Shown here: in pieces, positions 11,104 to 25,092 of the stretch
Position numbering within the stretch: the stretch's first letter is position 1
How the letters are laid out: each line of letters starts with the position of its first letter
DNA from: Nymphaea colorata
Lineage: Eukaryota > Streptophyta > Magnoliopsida > Nymphaeales > Nymphaeaceae
Length of the DNA stretch: 50,444 bases
NCBI RefSeq assembly: GCF_008831285.2
Contig: NW_022204710.1
Coordinates: 1-50,444 of the forward strand
Direction of reading: 5' to 3'
Made by a program: the position numbers and the translations under genes
Notes under the pieces: generated by a model
Database searches by the model: none
Told to the model about the DNA's origin: nothing
What the model saw: only the letters and a program-made list of their open reading frames with translations

Positions 11104-13693
11104 GACCAACTTAATGACCTGACTCTCATTCATTTCCAAACGAACTTTTATTTCAAGCCACTAAGTCATTCTATACGTATGTAACAAATGGCTACGCACA
11201 CTCAATTAAATATATTGATCAAATATATGTAATAACAAGTGAAAATGAATCATTTAATCTCTCAATTAAATATATGTGATCAAATATATGTAATAACAAG
11301 TGAAACATATTAGGTTACCTACAAGACACCAAATGAATCACTCAAATCTCATTCATTTCCATACAAACCTATGATTTCAATATACTAAATCATTTAATAT
11401 AGACGTAACAACAAGTTAAGCACATTCAATTAAGTATGCGTGATCAAATGAATCACTTAAATCTCACTCGTATTGAGACGAGTGATTTAGTGTGCGTATG
11501 GATACAAATGAATGAGATGTAACAACATGTTCAACTTATTGAACAAACTACAAGGGATCAAACTAAACTAATCCATAGGTCTCCTTTACATCCATATAAA
11601 CTTGTGAGTTTTTATCGTTTAAATCGTTGATCATAGATGTCATAACGAGTGAAACACATTAGGTTAATTATAAGACACCAAATGAATCACTCAAATCTCA
11701 TTTATTTTCACACAAACTTGTGATTTGAATTCACTTAATCTAGCAATATGGATGTAACAACAAGTTAAGCACATTCAATTAAGTATGTGTGATCATTTGA
11801 ATCACTTAAATCGCACTTGTATTGATACGAACTTGTGATTTCAATCATTTAGATCGTGCACTATAGTTGTAACAATAAATTCAACTCATCGGACTAACTA
11901 CACGCGTTTGTATCCACATGAACATGTGATTTCAATCATTTAAATCATTCATTATATATGTATTCCAAACGAACTTCTGGTATCAAAGCCACTAGGTCAT
12001 TCTATACGTAAGTAAGAAATGGTCACGCACATTCAATTAAATACAAGTGATCAATTATATGTAATAACAAGTGAAAATGAATCACTTAATCTCTCAATTA
12101 AATATAAGTGATCAAATATATGTAATAACAAGTGAAACACATTAGGTTACTTACAAGACACCAAATGAATCACTCCAATATCATTCATTTTCATACAAAC
12201 CTATGATTTTAATCAACTAAATCATTTAATATAGACGTAACAACAAGTTAAGCACATTCAATTACGTATGTGTGATAAAATGAATCACTTAAATCCCACT
12301 CGTATTGATACGAACTTGTGATTTCAATTCCTTACATCGATCACCATAGATGTAAGAACTAGTTCAACTTATTGAACTAACTAAAGGATCAAACTAATGA
12401 TAGGTCTCCTTTATATCCATACAAACTTGTAAGTTTTAATCATTTAAATCATTGATCAAAGATGTAATAACAAGTGAAACACAATAGGTTAACTACAAGA
12501 CACCAAATGAATCACTCGAATCTCATTCATTTTCGCACAAACTTGTGATTTCAATCTACTAAATCATTTATTATAGACGTAACAACAAGTTAAACACATT
12601 CAATTAAGTATGCATGATTATATGAATCACTTAAATCTCACTTGTATTCGTACGAACATGTGATTTCAATCCTTTAAAAATTCCCTATAGATGTAACAAC
12701 AAATTCAACTCATCGGACTAACTACACGTGTACAAATATAGTGACTTCAACCATTTGCATCACATAAACTTGTGATTTCAACCATTTAAATCATTCATTA
12801 TGATGTAATAACAAGTGAAATACATTAGATTAACTATAAAGGACCAACATAGTGACTTGACTCTCATTCATTTCCAAACGGACTTCAAATGTATGTAAGA
12901 ACAAGTATAAATGAATCACATAATCTCTCGATTAAACATAAGTGATCAAATGTATGTAATAACAAGTGAAACACATTAAGTTACCAGTAAGACACCAAAT
13001 GAATCACTCGAATCTCATTCATTTTCATATAAACCTATGATTTGAATTTACTAAATCACTTAATATAAACGTAACAACAAGTTAAGTACATTAATTAAAT
13101 ATGCGTGATAAATTGAATCACTTAAATCCCACTCGTATTGATGTAAAACTTGTGCATCGATCACTATAGACGTAACAACATGTTCAACTTATCGTACAAC
13201 CTAATTCACTTGTTAAGCACATTCATTAAATTACAAGTGAAACACATTAGGTTAACTATATGACACCAAATGAATCACTTGTTAAGGACATCCGTATTAA
13301 GAATCATTATAAATGTAACAACTAGTGAAACATATTAGGTAAACCATAAGACACCAAATGAATCACTCGAATCTCATTCATTTTCATACAAACTTGTGAT
13401 TTCGATCTACTAAATCATTTAATATAAATGTAACAACAAGTTAAACACATTCAATTAAGCATGCATGATCATATGAATCATTTAAATCTCACTTGTATTG
13501 GTACGAACGCGTGATTTCAATCCTTTAGATCGTTCACTATAGATGTAACAACAAATTCAACTCATCGGACTAATTACACGCATTCAAAGTAATGCATAGA
13601 TCCATTTGTATCCATAAGAACTTGCATTTCAATCATTCAAATCATTCATTATAGATGTAATGACAAGTGAAATACACTAGATTAACTGTAAGG
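11104..13693 (+). repeat. HOR copy 5, inverted segment deleted
   Basis: It is 2,590 bp long. One deletion of about 80 bp lies in D3 at about 12,886 (GGACTTC joined to AAATGTATG). A second, of about 480 bp, at 13,199 joins the middle of B4 (CTTATCGTACAA) to the last 16 bases of the inverted segment (CCTAATTCACTTGTTA). This is the only complete copy lacking nearly all of the inverted segment. One-base losses cluster at 12.38-12.86 kb. Confidence 0.9.
13200..13215 (-). repeat. Remnant of inverted segment, copy 5
   Basis: Only CTAATTCACTTGTTA-type sequence is left after the deletion at 13,199; the right arm is intact but most of the left arm is gone, so the long hairpin is destroyed here. Confidence 0.8.
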
Positions 13694-16600
13694 GACCAAC
13701 TTAATGACCTGACCTCATTCATTTCCAAACGAACTTCTTATTTCAAGCACTAAGTCATTCTATACGTATGTAACAAATGGCTACGCACACTCAATTAAAT
13801 ATATTGATCAAATATATGTAATAACAAGTGAAAATGAATCATTTAATCTCTCAATTAAATATATGTGATCAAATATATGTAATAACAAGTGAAACATATT
13901 AGGTTACCTACAAGACACCAAATGAATCACTCAAATCTCATTCATTTCCATACAAACCTATGATTTCAATATACTAAATCATTTAATATAGACGTAACAA
14001 CAAGTTAAGCACATTCAATTAAGTATGCGTGATCAAATGAATCACTTAAATCTCACTCGTATCGAGACGAGTGATTTAGTGTGCGTATGGATACAAATGA
14101 ATGAGATGTAACAACATGTTCAACTTATTGAACAAACTACAAGGGATCAAACTAAACTAATCCATAGGTCTCTTTACATCCAATAAACTTGTGAGTTTTT
14201 ATCGTTTAATCGTTGACATAGATGTCATAACGAGTGAAACACATTAGGTTAATTATAAGACACCAAATGAATCACTCAAATCTCATTTATTTTCACACAA
14301 ACTTGTGATTTGAATTCACTTAATCTAGCAATATGGATGTAACAACAAGTTAAGCACATTCAATTAAGTATGTGTGATCATTTGAATCACTTAAATCGCA
14401 CTTGTATTGATAGAACTTGTGATTTCAATCATTTAGATCGTGCACTATAGTTGTAACAATAAATTCAACTCGTCGGACTAACTACACGCGTTTGTATCCA
14501 CATGAACATGTGATTTCAATCATTTAAATCATTCATTATATATGTATTCCAAACGAACTTCTGGTATCAAAGCCACTAGGTCATTCTATACGTAAGTAAG
14601 AAATGGTCACGCACCAATTAAATACAAGTGATCAATTATATTAATAACAAGTGAAAATGAATCACTTAATCTCTCAATTAAATATAAGTGATCAAATATA
14701 TGTAATAACAAGTGAAACACATTAGGTTACTTACAAGACACCAAATGAATCACTCAATATCATTCATTTCATACAAACCTATGATTTTAATCTACTAAAT
14801 CATTTAATATAGACGTAACAACAAGTTAAGCACATTCAATTACGTATGTGTGATAAAATGAATCACTTAAATCCCACTCGTATTGATACGAACTTGTGAT
14901 TTCAATTCCTTACATCGATCACCATAGATGTAAGAACTAGTTCAACTTATTGAACTAACTAAAAGGGATCAAACTAATGCATAGGTCTCCTTTACATCCA
15001 TACAAACTTGTAAGTTTTAATCATTTAAATCATTGATCAAAGATGTAATAACAAGTGAAACACAATAGGTTAACTACAAGACACCAAATGAATCACTCGA
15101 ATCTCATTCATTTTCGCACAAACTTGTGATTTCAATCTACTAAATCATTTATTATAGACGTAACAACAAGTTAAACACATTCAATTAAGTATGCATGATT
15201 ATATATCACTTAAATCTCACTTGTATTCGTACGAACATGTGATTTCAATCCTTTAGAACGTTCCCTATAGATGTAACAACAAATTCAACTCATCGGACTA
15301 ACTACACGTGTACAAATATAGTGACTTCAACCATTTGTATCCATATAAACTTGTGATTTCAACCATTTAAATCATTCATTATAGATGTAATAACAAGTGA
15401 AATACATTAGATTAACTATAAGGACCAATATAGTGACTTGACTCTCATTCATTTCCAAACGGACTTCTTTTTTCAAGCCACTAAGTCATTCTATACGTAT
15501 GTAACAAATGGTTACGCACATTCAATTAAATATAAGTTATCAAATGTATGTAAGAACAAGTAAAAATGAATCACATAATCTCTCGATTAAACATAAGTGA
15601 TCAAATGTATGTAATAACAAGTGAAACACATTAAGTTACCTGTAAGACACCAAATGAATCACTCGAATCTCATTCATTTTCATATAAACCTATGATTTGA
15701 ATTTACTAAATCATTTAATATAAACGTACAACAAGTTAAGTACATTCAATTAAATATGCGTGATCAATTGAATCACTTAAATCCCACTCGTATTGATGTG
15801 AACTTGTGCATCGATCACTATAGATGTAACAACATGTTCAACTTATCGTACAAACTAGAAAGGATCAAACTAATGCATAGGTCTTTATATCCATATAAAC
15901 TTGTGAGTTTTAATTATTTAAATCATTGATCATGGATGTAATAACATGTGAAACACGTTAGGTTAACTATAAGACACCAAATGAATCACTCGAATCACAT
16001 TCATTTTCATACAAACTTGTGATTTCAGTTCACTTAATCAAGCAACAGGATGTAACAATAAGTTAAGCACATTCAATTAAGTATGTGTGATCATTTGAAT
16101 CACTTAAATCGCACTTGTATTGATACGAACTTGTAATTTCAATCCTTTAGATCGTGCACTATAGTCGTACAATACGAGTCAGATTTAAGTGATTCATATG
16201 ATCACGCATACTTTATTGAATTACTTGACTTATTGTTATATCCATGTTAAATGATTTAGTAGATTGAAATCACAGCTTGCATGAAAATGAATGAGATTTG
16301 AGTGATTCATTTGGTGCCCTATTGTTAACCTAATTCACTTGTTAAGCACATTCAATTAAATTACAAGTGAAACACATTAGGTTAACTATATGACACCAAA
16401 TAATCACTTGTTAAGGACATCCGTATTAAGAATCATTATAAATGTAACAACTAGTGAAACACATTAGGTAAACCATAAGACACCAAATGAATCACTCGAA
16501 TCTCATTCATTTTCATACAAACTTGTGATTTCGATCTACTAAATCATTTAATATAGATGTAACAACAAGTTAAACACATTCAATTAAGCATGCATGATCA

Positions 16601-16822
16601 TATGAATCATTTAAATCTCACTTGTATGGTACGAACGCGTGATTTCAATCCTTTAGATCGTTCACTATAGATGTAACAACAAATTCAACTCATCGGACTA
16701 ATTACACGCATTCAAAGTAATGCATAGATCCCATTTGTATCCATATGAACTTGCGATTTCAATCATTTAAATCAGTCATTATAGATGTAATAACAAGTAA
16801 ATACACTAGATTAACTGTAAGG
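13694..16822 (+). repeat. HOR copy 6, full order
   Basis: It is 3,129 bp, with all blocks in the reference order. The ~24 bp shortfall comes from scattered one- to few-base losses (for example near 14,171, 14,208, 14,413, 14,615, 15,885 and 16,049), not from one deletion. Confidence 0.9.
16170..16344 (-). repeat. Inverted C/A segment, copy 6
   Basis: Complete apart from single-base losses (GTACAATACG, GAATTACTTG, ACAGCTTGC); partner arm to about 16,408. Confidence 0.87.
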
Positions 16823-19127
16823 GACCAACTTAATGACCTGACTCTCATTCATTTCCAAACGAACTTCTTATTTCAAGCCACTAAGTCATTCTATACGTAT
16901 GTAACAAATGGCACGCACACTCAATTAAATATATTGATCAAATATATGTAATAACAGTGAAAATGAATCATTTAATCTCTCAATTAAATATATGTGATCA
17001 AATATATGTAATAACAAGTGAAACATATTAGGTTACCTACAAGACACCAAATGAATCACTCAAATCTCATTCATTTCCATACAAACCTATGATTTCAATA
17101 TACTAAATCATTTAATATAGACGTAACAACAAGTTAACACATTCAATTAAGTATGCGTGATCAAATGAATCACTTAAATCTCACTCGTATGAGACGAGTG
17201 ATTTAGTGTGCGTATGGATACAAATGAATGAGATGTAACAACATGTTCAACTTATTGAACAACTACAGGGATCAAACTAAATAATGCATAGGTCTCCTTT
17301 ACATCCATATAAACTTGTGAGTTTTTATCGTTTAAATCGTTGATCATAGATGTCATAACGAGTGAAACACATTAGGTTAATTATAAGACACCAAATGAAT
17401 CACTCAAATCTCATTTATTTTCACACAAACTTGTGATTTGAATTCACTTAATCTAGCAATATGGATGTAACAACAAGTTAAGCACATTCAATTAAGTATG
17501 TGTGATCATTTGAATCACTTAAATCGCACTGCATTGATACGAACTTGTGATTTCAATCCTTTAGAACGTTCCCTATAGATGTAACAACAAATTCAACTCA
17601 TCGGACTAACTACACGTGTACAAATATAGTGACTTCAACCATTTGTATCCATATAAACTTGTGATTTCAACCATTTAAATCATTCATTATAGATGTAATA
17701 ACAAGTGAAATACATTAGATTAACTATAAGGGACCATATAGTGACTTGACTCTCATTCATTTCCAAACGGACTTCTTTTTCAAGCCACTAAGTCATTCTA
17801 TACGTATGTAACAAATGGTTACGCACATTCAATTAAATATAAGTTATCAAATGTATGTAAGAACAAGTAAAAATGAATCACATAATCTCTCGATTAAACA
17901 TAAGTGATCAAATGTATGTAATAACAGTGAAACACATTAAGTTACCTGTAAGACACCAAATGAATCACTCGAATCTCATTCATTTTCATATAAACCTATG
18001 ATTTGAATTTACTAAATCATTTAATATAAACGTGACAACAAGTTAAGTACATTCAATTAAATATGCGTGATCAATTGAATCACTTAAATCCCACTCGTAT
18101 TGATGTGAACTTGTGCATCGATCACTATAGATGTAACAACATGTTCAACTTATCGTACAAACTAGAAAGGATCAAACTAATGCATAGGTCTCCTTTATAT
18201 CCATATAAACTTGTGAGTTTTAATTATTTAAATCATTGATCATGGATGTAATAACATGTGAACACGTTAGGTTAACTATAAGATACCAAATGAATCACTC
18301 GAATCACATTCATTTTCAACAAACTTTATTTCAGTTCACTTAATCAAGCACAAGGATGTAACAATAAGTTAAGCACATTAATTAAGTATGTGTGATCATT
18401 TGAGTCACTTAAATGCACTTGTATTGATACGAACTTGTAATTTCAATCCTTTAGATCGTGCACTATAGTCGTACAAATACGAGTCAGATTTAAGTGATTC
18501 ATATGATCACGCATACTTTATTGAATTTACTTGACTTATTGTTATATCCATGTTAAATGATTTAGTAGATTGAAATCACAGGCTTGCATGAAAATGAATG
18601 AGTTTGAGTGATTCATTTGGTGCCCTATTGTTAACCTAATTCACTTGTTAAGCACATTCAATTAAATTACAAGTGAAACACATTAGGTTAACTATATGAC
18701 ACCAAATCAATCACTTGTTAAGGACATCCGTATTAAGAATCATTATAAATGTAACAACTAGTGAAACACATTAGGTAAACCATAAGACACCAAATGAATC
18801 ACTCGAATCTCATTCATTTTCATACAAACTTGTGATTTCGATCTACTAAATCATTTAATATAGATGTAACAACAAGTTAAACACATTCAATTAGCATGCA
18901 TGATCATATGAATCATTTAAATCTCACTTGTATTGGTACGAACGCGTGATTTCAATCCTTTAGATCGTTCACTATAGTGTAACAACAAATTCAACTCATC
19001 GGACTAATTACACGCATTAAAGTAATGCATAGATCCCATTTGTATCCATATGAACTTGCGATTTCAATCATTTAAATCATTCATTATAGATGTAATAACA
19101 AGTGAAATACACTAGATTAACTGTAAG
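16823..19127 (+). repeat. HOR copy 7, 2.30 kb short form
   Basis: It is 2,305 bp long. About 825 bp is missing at about 17,557: B1 begins normally (GAACTTGTGATTTCAATC) and then continues as B3 (CTTTAGAACGTTCC). C2, D2, A3, B2, C3 and A4 are gone, but the B register is kept, as expected from unequal exchange between homologous B monomers. Confidence 0.92.
18474..18650 (-). repeat. Inverted C/A segment, copy 7
   Basis: Complete, with GAATTTACTTG in place of GAATGTACTTG; partner arm to about 18,714. Confidence 0.87.
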
Positions 19128-19872
19128 GACCAACTTAATGACCTGACTCTCATTCATTTCCAAACGAACTTCTTATTTCAAGCCACTAAGTCATTCTATA
19201 GTATGTAACAAATGGCTACGCACACTCAATTAAATATATTGTCAAATATATGTAATAACAAGTGAAAATGAATCATTTAATCTCTCAATTAAATATATGT
19301 GATCAAATATATGTAATAACAAGTGAAACATATTAGGTTACCTACAAGAACCAAATGAATCACTCAAATCTCATTCATTTCCATACAAACCTATGATTTC
19401 AATATACTAAATCATTTAATATAGACGTAACAACAAGTTAAGCACATTCAATTAAGTATGCGTGATCAAATGAATCACTTAAATTCACTCGTATTGAGAC
19501 GAGTGATTTAGTGTGCGTATGGATACAAATGAATGAATGTAACAACATGTTCAACTTATTGAACAAACTACAGGGGATCAAACTAAATTAATCCATAGGT
19601 CTCCTTTACATCCATATAAACTTGTGAGTTTTATCGTTTAAATCGTTGATCATAGATGTCATAACGAGTGAAACACATTAGGTTAATTATAAGACACCAA
19701 ATGAATCACTCAAATCTCATTTATTTTCACACAAACTTGTGATTTGAATTCACTTAATCTAGCAATATGGATGTAACAACAAGTTAAGCACATTCATTAA
19801 GTATGTGTGATCATTTGAATACTTAAATCGCACTTGCATTGATACGAACTTGTGATTCAATCTTAGAACGTC

Positions 19873-19919
19873 CTAAGTGAACAAATCAATATCACAACTA
19901 CACGTACATACCTTAAACA
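19873..19919. other. ~46 bp non-repeat insert in copy 8
   Basis: Expected CTTTAGAACGTTCCCTATAG is split: TCTTAGAACGTCC is followed by unrelated-looking TAAGTGAACAAATCAATATC and CACAACTACACGTACATACC, then the repeat resumes at TTCCCTATAG, with an extra ATAA shortly after. It could be a real filler insertion at a break or a misassembled patch. Confidence 0.6.
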
Positions 19920-20815
19920 GTTCCCTATAGATAAATGTAACAACAAATTCAACTCATCGGACTAACTACACGTGTACAAATATGGTGACTTCAACCATTT
20001 GTATCCATATAAACTTGTGATTTCAACCATTTAAATCATTCATTATAGATGTAATAACAAGTGAAATACATTAGATTAACTATAAGGGACCAATATTAGT
20101 GACTTGACATCTCATTCATTTCCAAACGGACTTCTTTTTTCAAGCCACTAAGTCATTCTATACGTATGTAACAAATGGTTACGCACATCAATTAAATATA
20201 TTATCAAATGTATGTAAAACAAGTAAAATGAATCATTAATCTCTCAATTAAATAAGTGATCAAATGTATGTAATAACAAGTGAAACACATTAGTTACCTT
20301 AAGACACCAAATGAATCACTCAATCTCATTCATTTTCATATAAACCTATGATTTAATTACTAAATCATTTAATATAACGTAACAACAAGTTAAGTACATT
20401 CAATTAATATGCGTGATCAATGAATCACTTAAATCCACTCGTATTGATGTGAACTTGTGCATCGATCACTATAGATGTAACAACATGTTCAACTTATCGT
20501 ACAAACTAAAAGGATCAAACTAATCATAGGTCTCCTTTATATCCATATAAACTTGTGAGTTTTAATTATTTAAATCATTGATCATGATTAATAACAGTGA
20601 AACACGTTAGTTAACTATAAGACACCAAATGAATCACTCGAATCACATTCATTTTCAACAAACTTGTGATTTCATTCACTTAATCAAGCAACATGGATGT
20701 AACAATAAGTTAAGCACATTCAATTAAGTATGTGTGATCATTTGAATCACTTAAATCGCACTTTATTGATACGAACTTGTAATTTCAATCCTTTAGATCG
20801 TGCACTATAGTCGTA

Positions 20816-20973
20816 CCAATACGATCAGATTAAGTGATCATATGATCACCATACTTTATGAATTACTTGACTTATTGTATATCCATTTAAATGATTTATA
20901 GATTGAAATCACAGCTTCATGAAATGAATGAGATTAGTGATTCATTGTGCCTATTGTAACCTAATCACTGTTA
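20816..20973 (-). repeat. Inverted C/A segment, copy 8 (21 bp short)
   Basis: It is 158 bp against 179 in the reference, shortened only by scattered single-base losses (for example GATCAGATTAAGTGATCAT and GATTCATTGTGCC). This is the densest indel cluster in the window. Confidence 0.85.
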
Positions 20974-21427
20974 AGCACATTCAATTAAATACAAGTGAAC
21001 ACATTAGGTTAACTAATGACACCAATGAATCACTTTAAGACATCCGTATTAAATCATTATAAATGTAACAACTAGTGAACACATTAGTAACCATAAGACA
21101 CCAAATGAATCACTCGAATCTCATTCATTTCATACAACTTGTGATTCGATTACTAAATCATTAATATAGATGTACAACAAGTTAAACACATTCAATTAAG
21201 CATGCAGATCATATGAATCATTTAAATCTCACTTGTATGTACAACGTGATTTCAATCCTTTAGATCGTTCACTATAGATTAACAACAAATTCAACTCATC
21301 GGACTAATTACACGCATTCAAAGTAATGCATAGATCCCATTTGTATCCATGAACTTGCGATTTCAATCATTTAAATCATTCATTATAGATGTAATAACAA
21401 GTGAAATACACTAGATTAACTGTAAGG

Positions 21428-24400
21428 GACCAACTTAAGACCTGACTCTCATTCATTTCAAACAACTTCTTATTTCAAGCACTAAGTCAATCTATACGTA
21501 TGTAACAAATGGCTACGACACTCAATTAAATATATTGATCAAATATATGTAATAACAAGTGAAAAGAATCATTTAATCTCTCAATTAAATATATGTGATC
21601 AATATATGTAATAACAAGTGAAACATGTTAGGTTACCTACAAGACACCAAATGAATCACTCAAATCTCATTCATTTCCACACAAACCTATGATTTCAATA
21701 TACTAAATCATTTAATATAGACGTAACAACAAGTTAAGCACATTGAATTAAGTATGCGTGATCAAATGAATCACTTAAATCACTATATATGTGATCATAT
21801 GATTTAATGTGCGTATGGATACAAATGAATGAGATGTAACAACATGTTCAACTTATTGAACAAACTACAAGGGATCAAACTAAATAATCTATAGGTCTCC
21901 TTTACATCCCTATAAACTTGTGAGTTTTTATCGTTTAAATCGTTGATCATAGATATCATAATGAGTGAAACACATTAAGTTAATTATAAGACACCAAATC
22001 AATCACTCAAATCTCATTTATTTTCACGCAAACTTGTGATTTGAATTCACTTAATCTAGCAATAGGATGTAACAACAAGTTAAGCACATTCAATTAAGTA
22101 TGTGTGATCATTTGAATCACTTAAATCGCACTTGTATTGATACGAACTTGTGATTTCAATCATTTAGATCGTGCACTATAGTTGTAATAATAAATTCAAC
22201 TCATCGGACTAACTAGACGCATTTGTATCCACATGAACATGTGATTTAATCATTTAAATCATTCGTTATCTATGTATTCCAAACGAACTTCTGGTATCAA
22301 AGCCACTAGGTCATTCTATATGTAAGTAAGAAATGGTCACGCACATTCAATTAAATACATGTGATCAATTATATGTAATAACAAGTGAAAATTAATTACT
22401 TAATCTCTCAATTAAATATAAGTGATCAAATATATGTAATAACAAGTGAAACACATTAGGTTACTTACAAGACACCAAATGAATCACTCCAATATCATTC
22501 ATTTTCATACAAACTTATGATTTCAATCTACTAAATCATTTAATATGGACCTAACAACAAGTTAAGCACATTCAATTACGTATGTGTGATAAAATGAATC
22601 ACTTAAATCCCACTCATATTGATACGAACTTGTGATTTCAATTCCTTACATCGATCACCATAGATGTAAGAACTAGTTCGATTTATTGAACTAACTACAA
22701 GGGATCAAACTAATGCATAGGTCTCCTTTATGTCCATACAAACTTGTAAGTTTTAATCATTTAAATCATTGATAAAAAATGTAATAACAAGTGAAACACA
22801 ATAGGTTAACTACAAGACACCAAATGAATCACTCGAATCTCATTCATTTTCGCACAAACTTGTGATTTCAATCTATTAAATCACGTATTATAGACGTAGC
22901 AACAAGTTAAACACATTCAATTAAGTATGCATGATTATATGAATCACTTAAATCTCACTTGTATTCGTACGAACATGTGATTTCAATCCTTTAGAACGTT
23001 CCCTATAGATGTAACAAGAAATTCAACTCATCGGACTAACTAGACGTGTACAAATATAGCGACTTCAACCATTTGTATCCATATAAACTTGTGATTTCAA
23101 CCATTTAAATCATTCATTATAGATGTAATAGCAAGTGAAATACATTAGATTAACTATAAGGGACCAATATATTGACTTGACTCTCATTCATTTCCAAATG
23201 GACTTCTTTTTCAAGCCACTAAGTCATTCTATACGTATGTAACAAATGGTTCCGCACATTCAATTAAATATAAGTTATCAAATGTACGTAAGAACAAGTA
23301 AAAATGAATCACATAATCTCTCGATTAAAAATAAGAGATCAAATGTATGTAATAACAAGTGAAACACAATAAGTTACCTGTAAGACACCAAATGAATCAC
23401 TCGAATCCCATTTATTTTCATATAAACCTATGATTTGAATTTACTAAATCATTTAATATAAACGTAATAACAAATTAAGTACATTCAATTAAATATGCGT
23501 GATCAATTGAATCACTTAAATCTCACTCGTATTGATGTAAACTTGTGCATCGATCACTATAGATGTAACAACATGTTCAACTTAACGTACAAACTAGAAA
23601 GGATCAAACTAATGCATAGGTCTCCTTTATATCCATATAAACTTGTGAGTTTTAATTATTTAAATCATTGACCATGGATGTAACAACATGGGAAACACGT
23701 TAGGTTAACTATAAGACACCAAATGAATCACTCGAACCACATTCATTTTCATACAAACTTGTGATTTCAGTTCACTTAATCAAGCAACATGGACGTAAGA
23801 ATAAGTTAAACTCATTCAATTAAGCATGTGTGATCATTTGAATCACTCAAATCGCACTTGTATTGATACGAACTTGTAATTTCAATTCTTTAGATCGTGC
23901 ACTATAGTCGTACCAATACGAGTCAGATTTAAGTGATTCATATGATCACGCATACTTTATTGAATGTACTTGACTTATTGTTATATCCATGTTAAATGAT
24001 TTAGTAGATTGAAATCACAGGCTTGCATGAAAATGAATGAGATTTGAGTGATTCATTTGGTGCCCTATTGTTAACCTAATTCACTTGTTAAGCACATTGA
24101 ATTAAATTACAAGTGAAACACATTAGGTTAACTATATGACACCAAATGAATCACTTGTTAAGGACATCCGTATTAAGAATCATTATAAATGTAACAACTA
24201 GTGAAACACATTAGGTAAACCATAAGACATCAAATGAATCACTCGAATCTCATTCATTTTCATACAAACTTGTGATTTCAATCTACTAAATCATTTAATA
24301 TAGATGTAACAACAAGTTAAACACATTCAATTAAGCATGCATGATCATATGAATCATTTAAATTTCACTTGTATTGGTACGAACGCGTGATTTCATTCCG

Positions 24401-24559
24401 TTAGATCGTTCACTATGGATGTAACTCATCGGACTAATTACACGCATTCAAAGTAATGCATAGATTCCATTTGTATCCATATGAACTTGCGATTTCAATC
24501 ATTTAAATCAGTCATTATAGATGTAAGAACAAGTGAAATACACTAGATTAACTGTAAGG
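21428..24559 (+). repeat. HOR copy 9, full order
   Basis: It is 3,132 bp, with reference order. Differences from the reference are mostly substitutions, unlike copies 7 and 8. The small palindrome normally found after A1 is replaced at 21,781-21,810 by CACTATATATGTGATCATAT. A ~14 bp loss lies in B6 near 24,424. Confidence 0.9.
23913..24090 (-). repeat. Inverted C/A segment, copy 9
   Basis: Complete; partner arm to about 24,154. Confidence 0.88.
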
Positions 24560-24840
24560 GACCAGCTTAATGACATGACTCTCATTCATTTCCAAACGAA
24601 CTTCTTATTTCAAGCCACTAAGTCATTCTATACGCATGTAACAAATGGCTACGCACACTCAATTAAATATATTGGTCAAATATATGTAATAACAAGTGAA
24701 AATGAATCATTTAATCTCTCAATTAAATATATGTGATCAAATATATGTAATGACAAGTGAAACATACTAGGTTACCTACAAGACACCAAATGAATCACTC
24801 AAATCTCATTCATTTCCACACAAACCTATGATTTCAATAT

Positions 24841-25092
24841 ATATGTATTCCAAACGAACTTCTGGTATCAAAGCCACTAGGTCATTCTATACGTAAGTAA
24901 GAAATGGTCAGGCACATTCAATTAAATACAAGTGATCAATTATTTGTAATAACAAGTGAAAATGAATCACTTAATCTCTCAATTAAATATAAGTGATCAA
25001 ATATATGTAATAACAAGTGAAACACATTAGGTTACTTACAAGACACCAAATGAATCAGTCCAATATCATTCATTTCCATACAAACCTATGAT
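24841..25092 (+). repeat. Extra C2-tail plus D2 block inserted in A1
   Basis: A1 starts (CCTATGATTTCAATAT), switches to ATATGTATTCCAAACGAACT and a full D2 block, then returns to CCTATGATTTCAATATAC and continues as A1. The sequence CTATGATTTCAATAT flanks both sides. The D2 tail in this insert ends CATTTCCATAC like D1, so the second join lies within homologous D tails. Confidence 0.8.

Larger units (their letters stand above)
19128..21427 (+). repeat. HOR copy 8, second 2.30 kb short form, indel-ridden
   Basis: It is 2,300 bp long. It has the same B1-to-B3 junction as copy 7 (near 19,855) and shares the variant GCATTGATACG just before it, so the two derive from one event. A ~46 bp non-repeat insert lies just after the junction (19,873-19,919). 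From about 20.18 kb there are dozens of single-base losses: its inverted segment is 158 bp against 179 in the reference. Confidence 0.88.

Noticed and set aside
24533-24736. A recurring 67-78 codon open frame in the C6/D1 region, also at 5,026, 16,745, 27,462, 36,101, 42,195 and 47,332.
   Set aside because: The frame opens with GTG (GTGAAATACAC), not ATG, in most copies. It consists of satellite monomer sequence and has no recognisable domain. Its conservation is explained by copy homogenisation, and other copies are broken by one-base changes.
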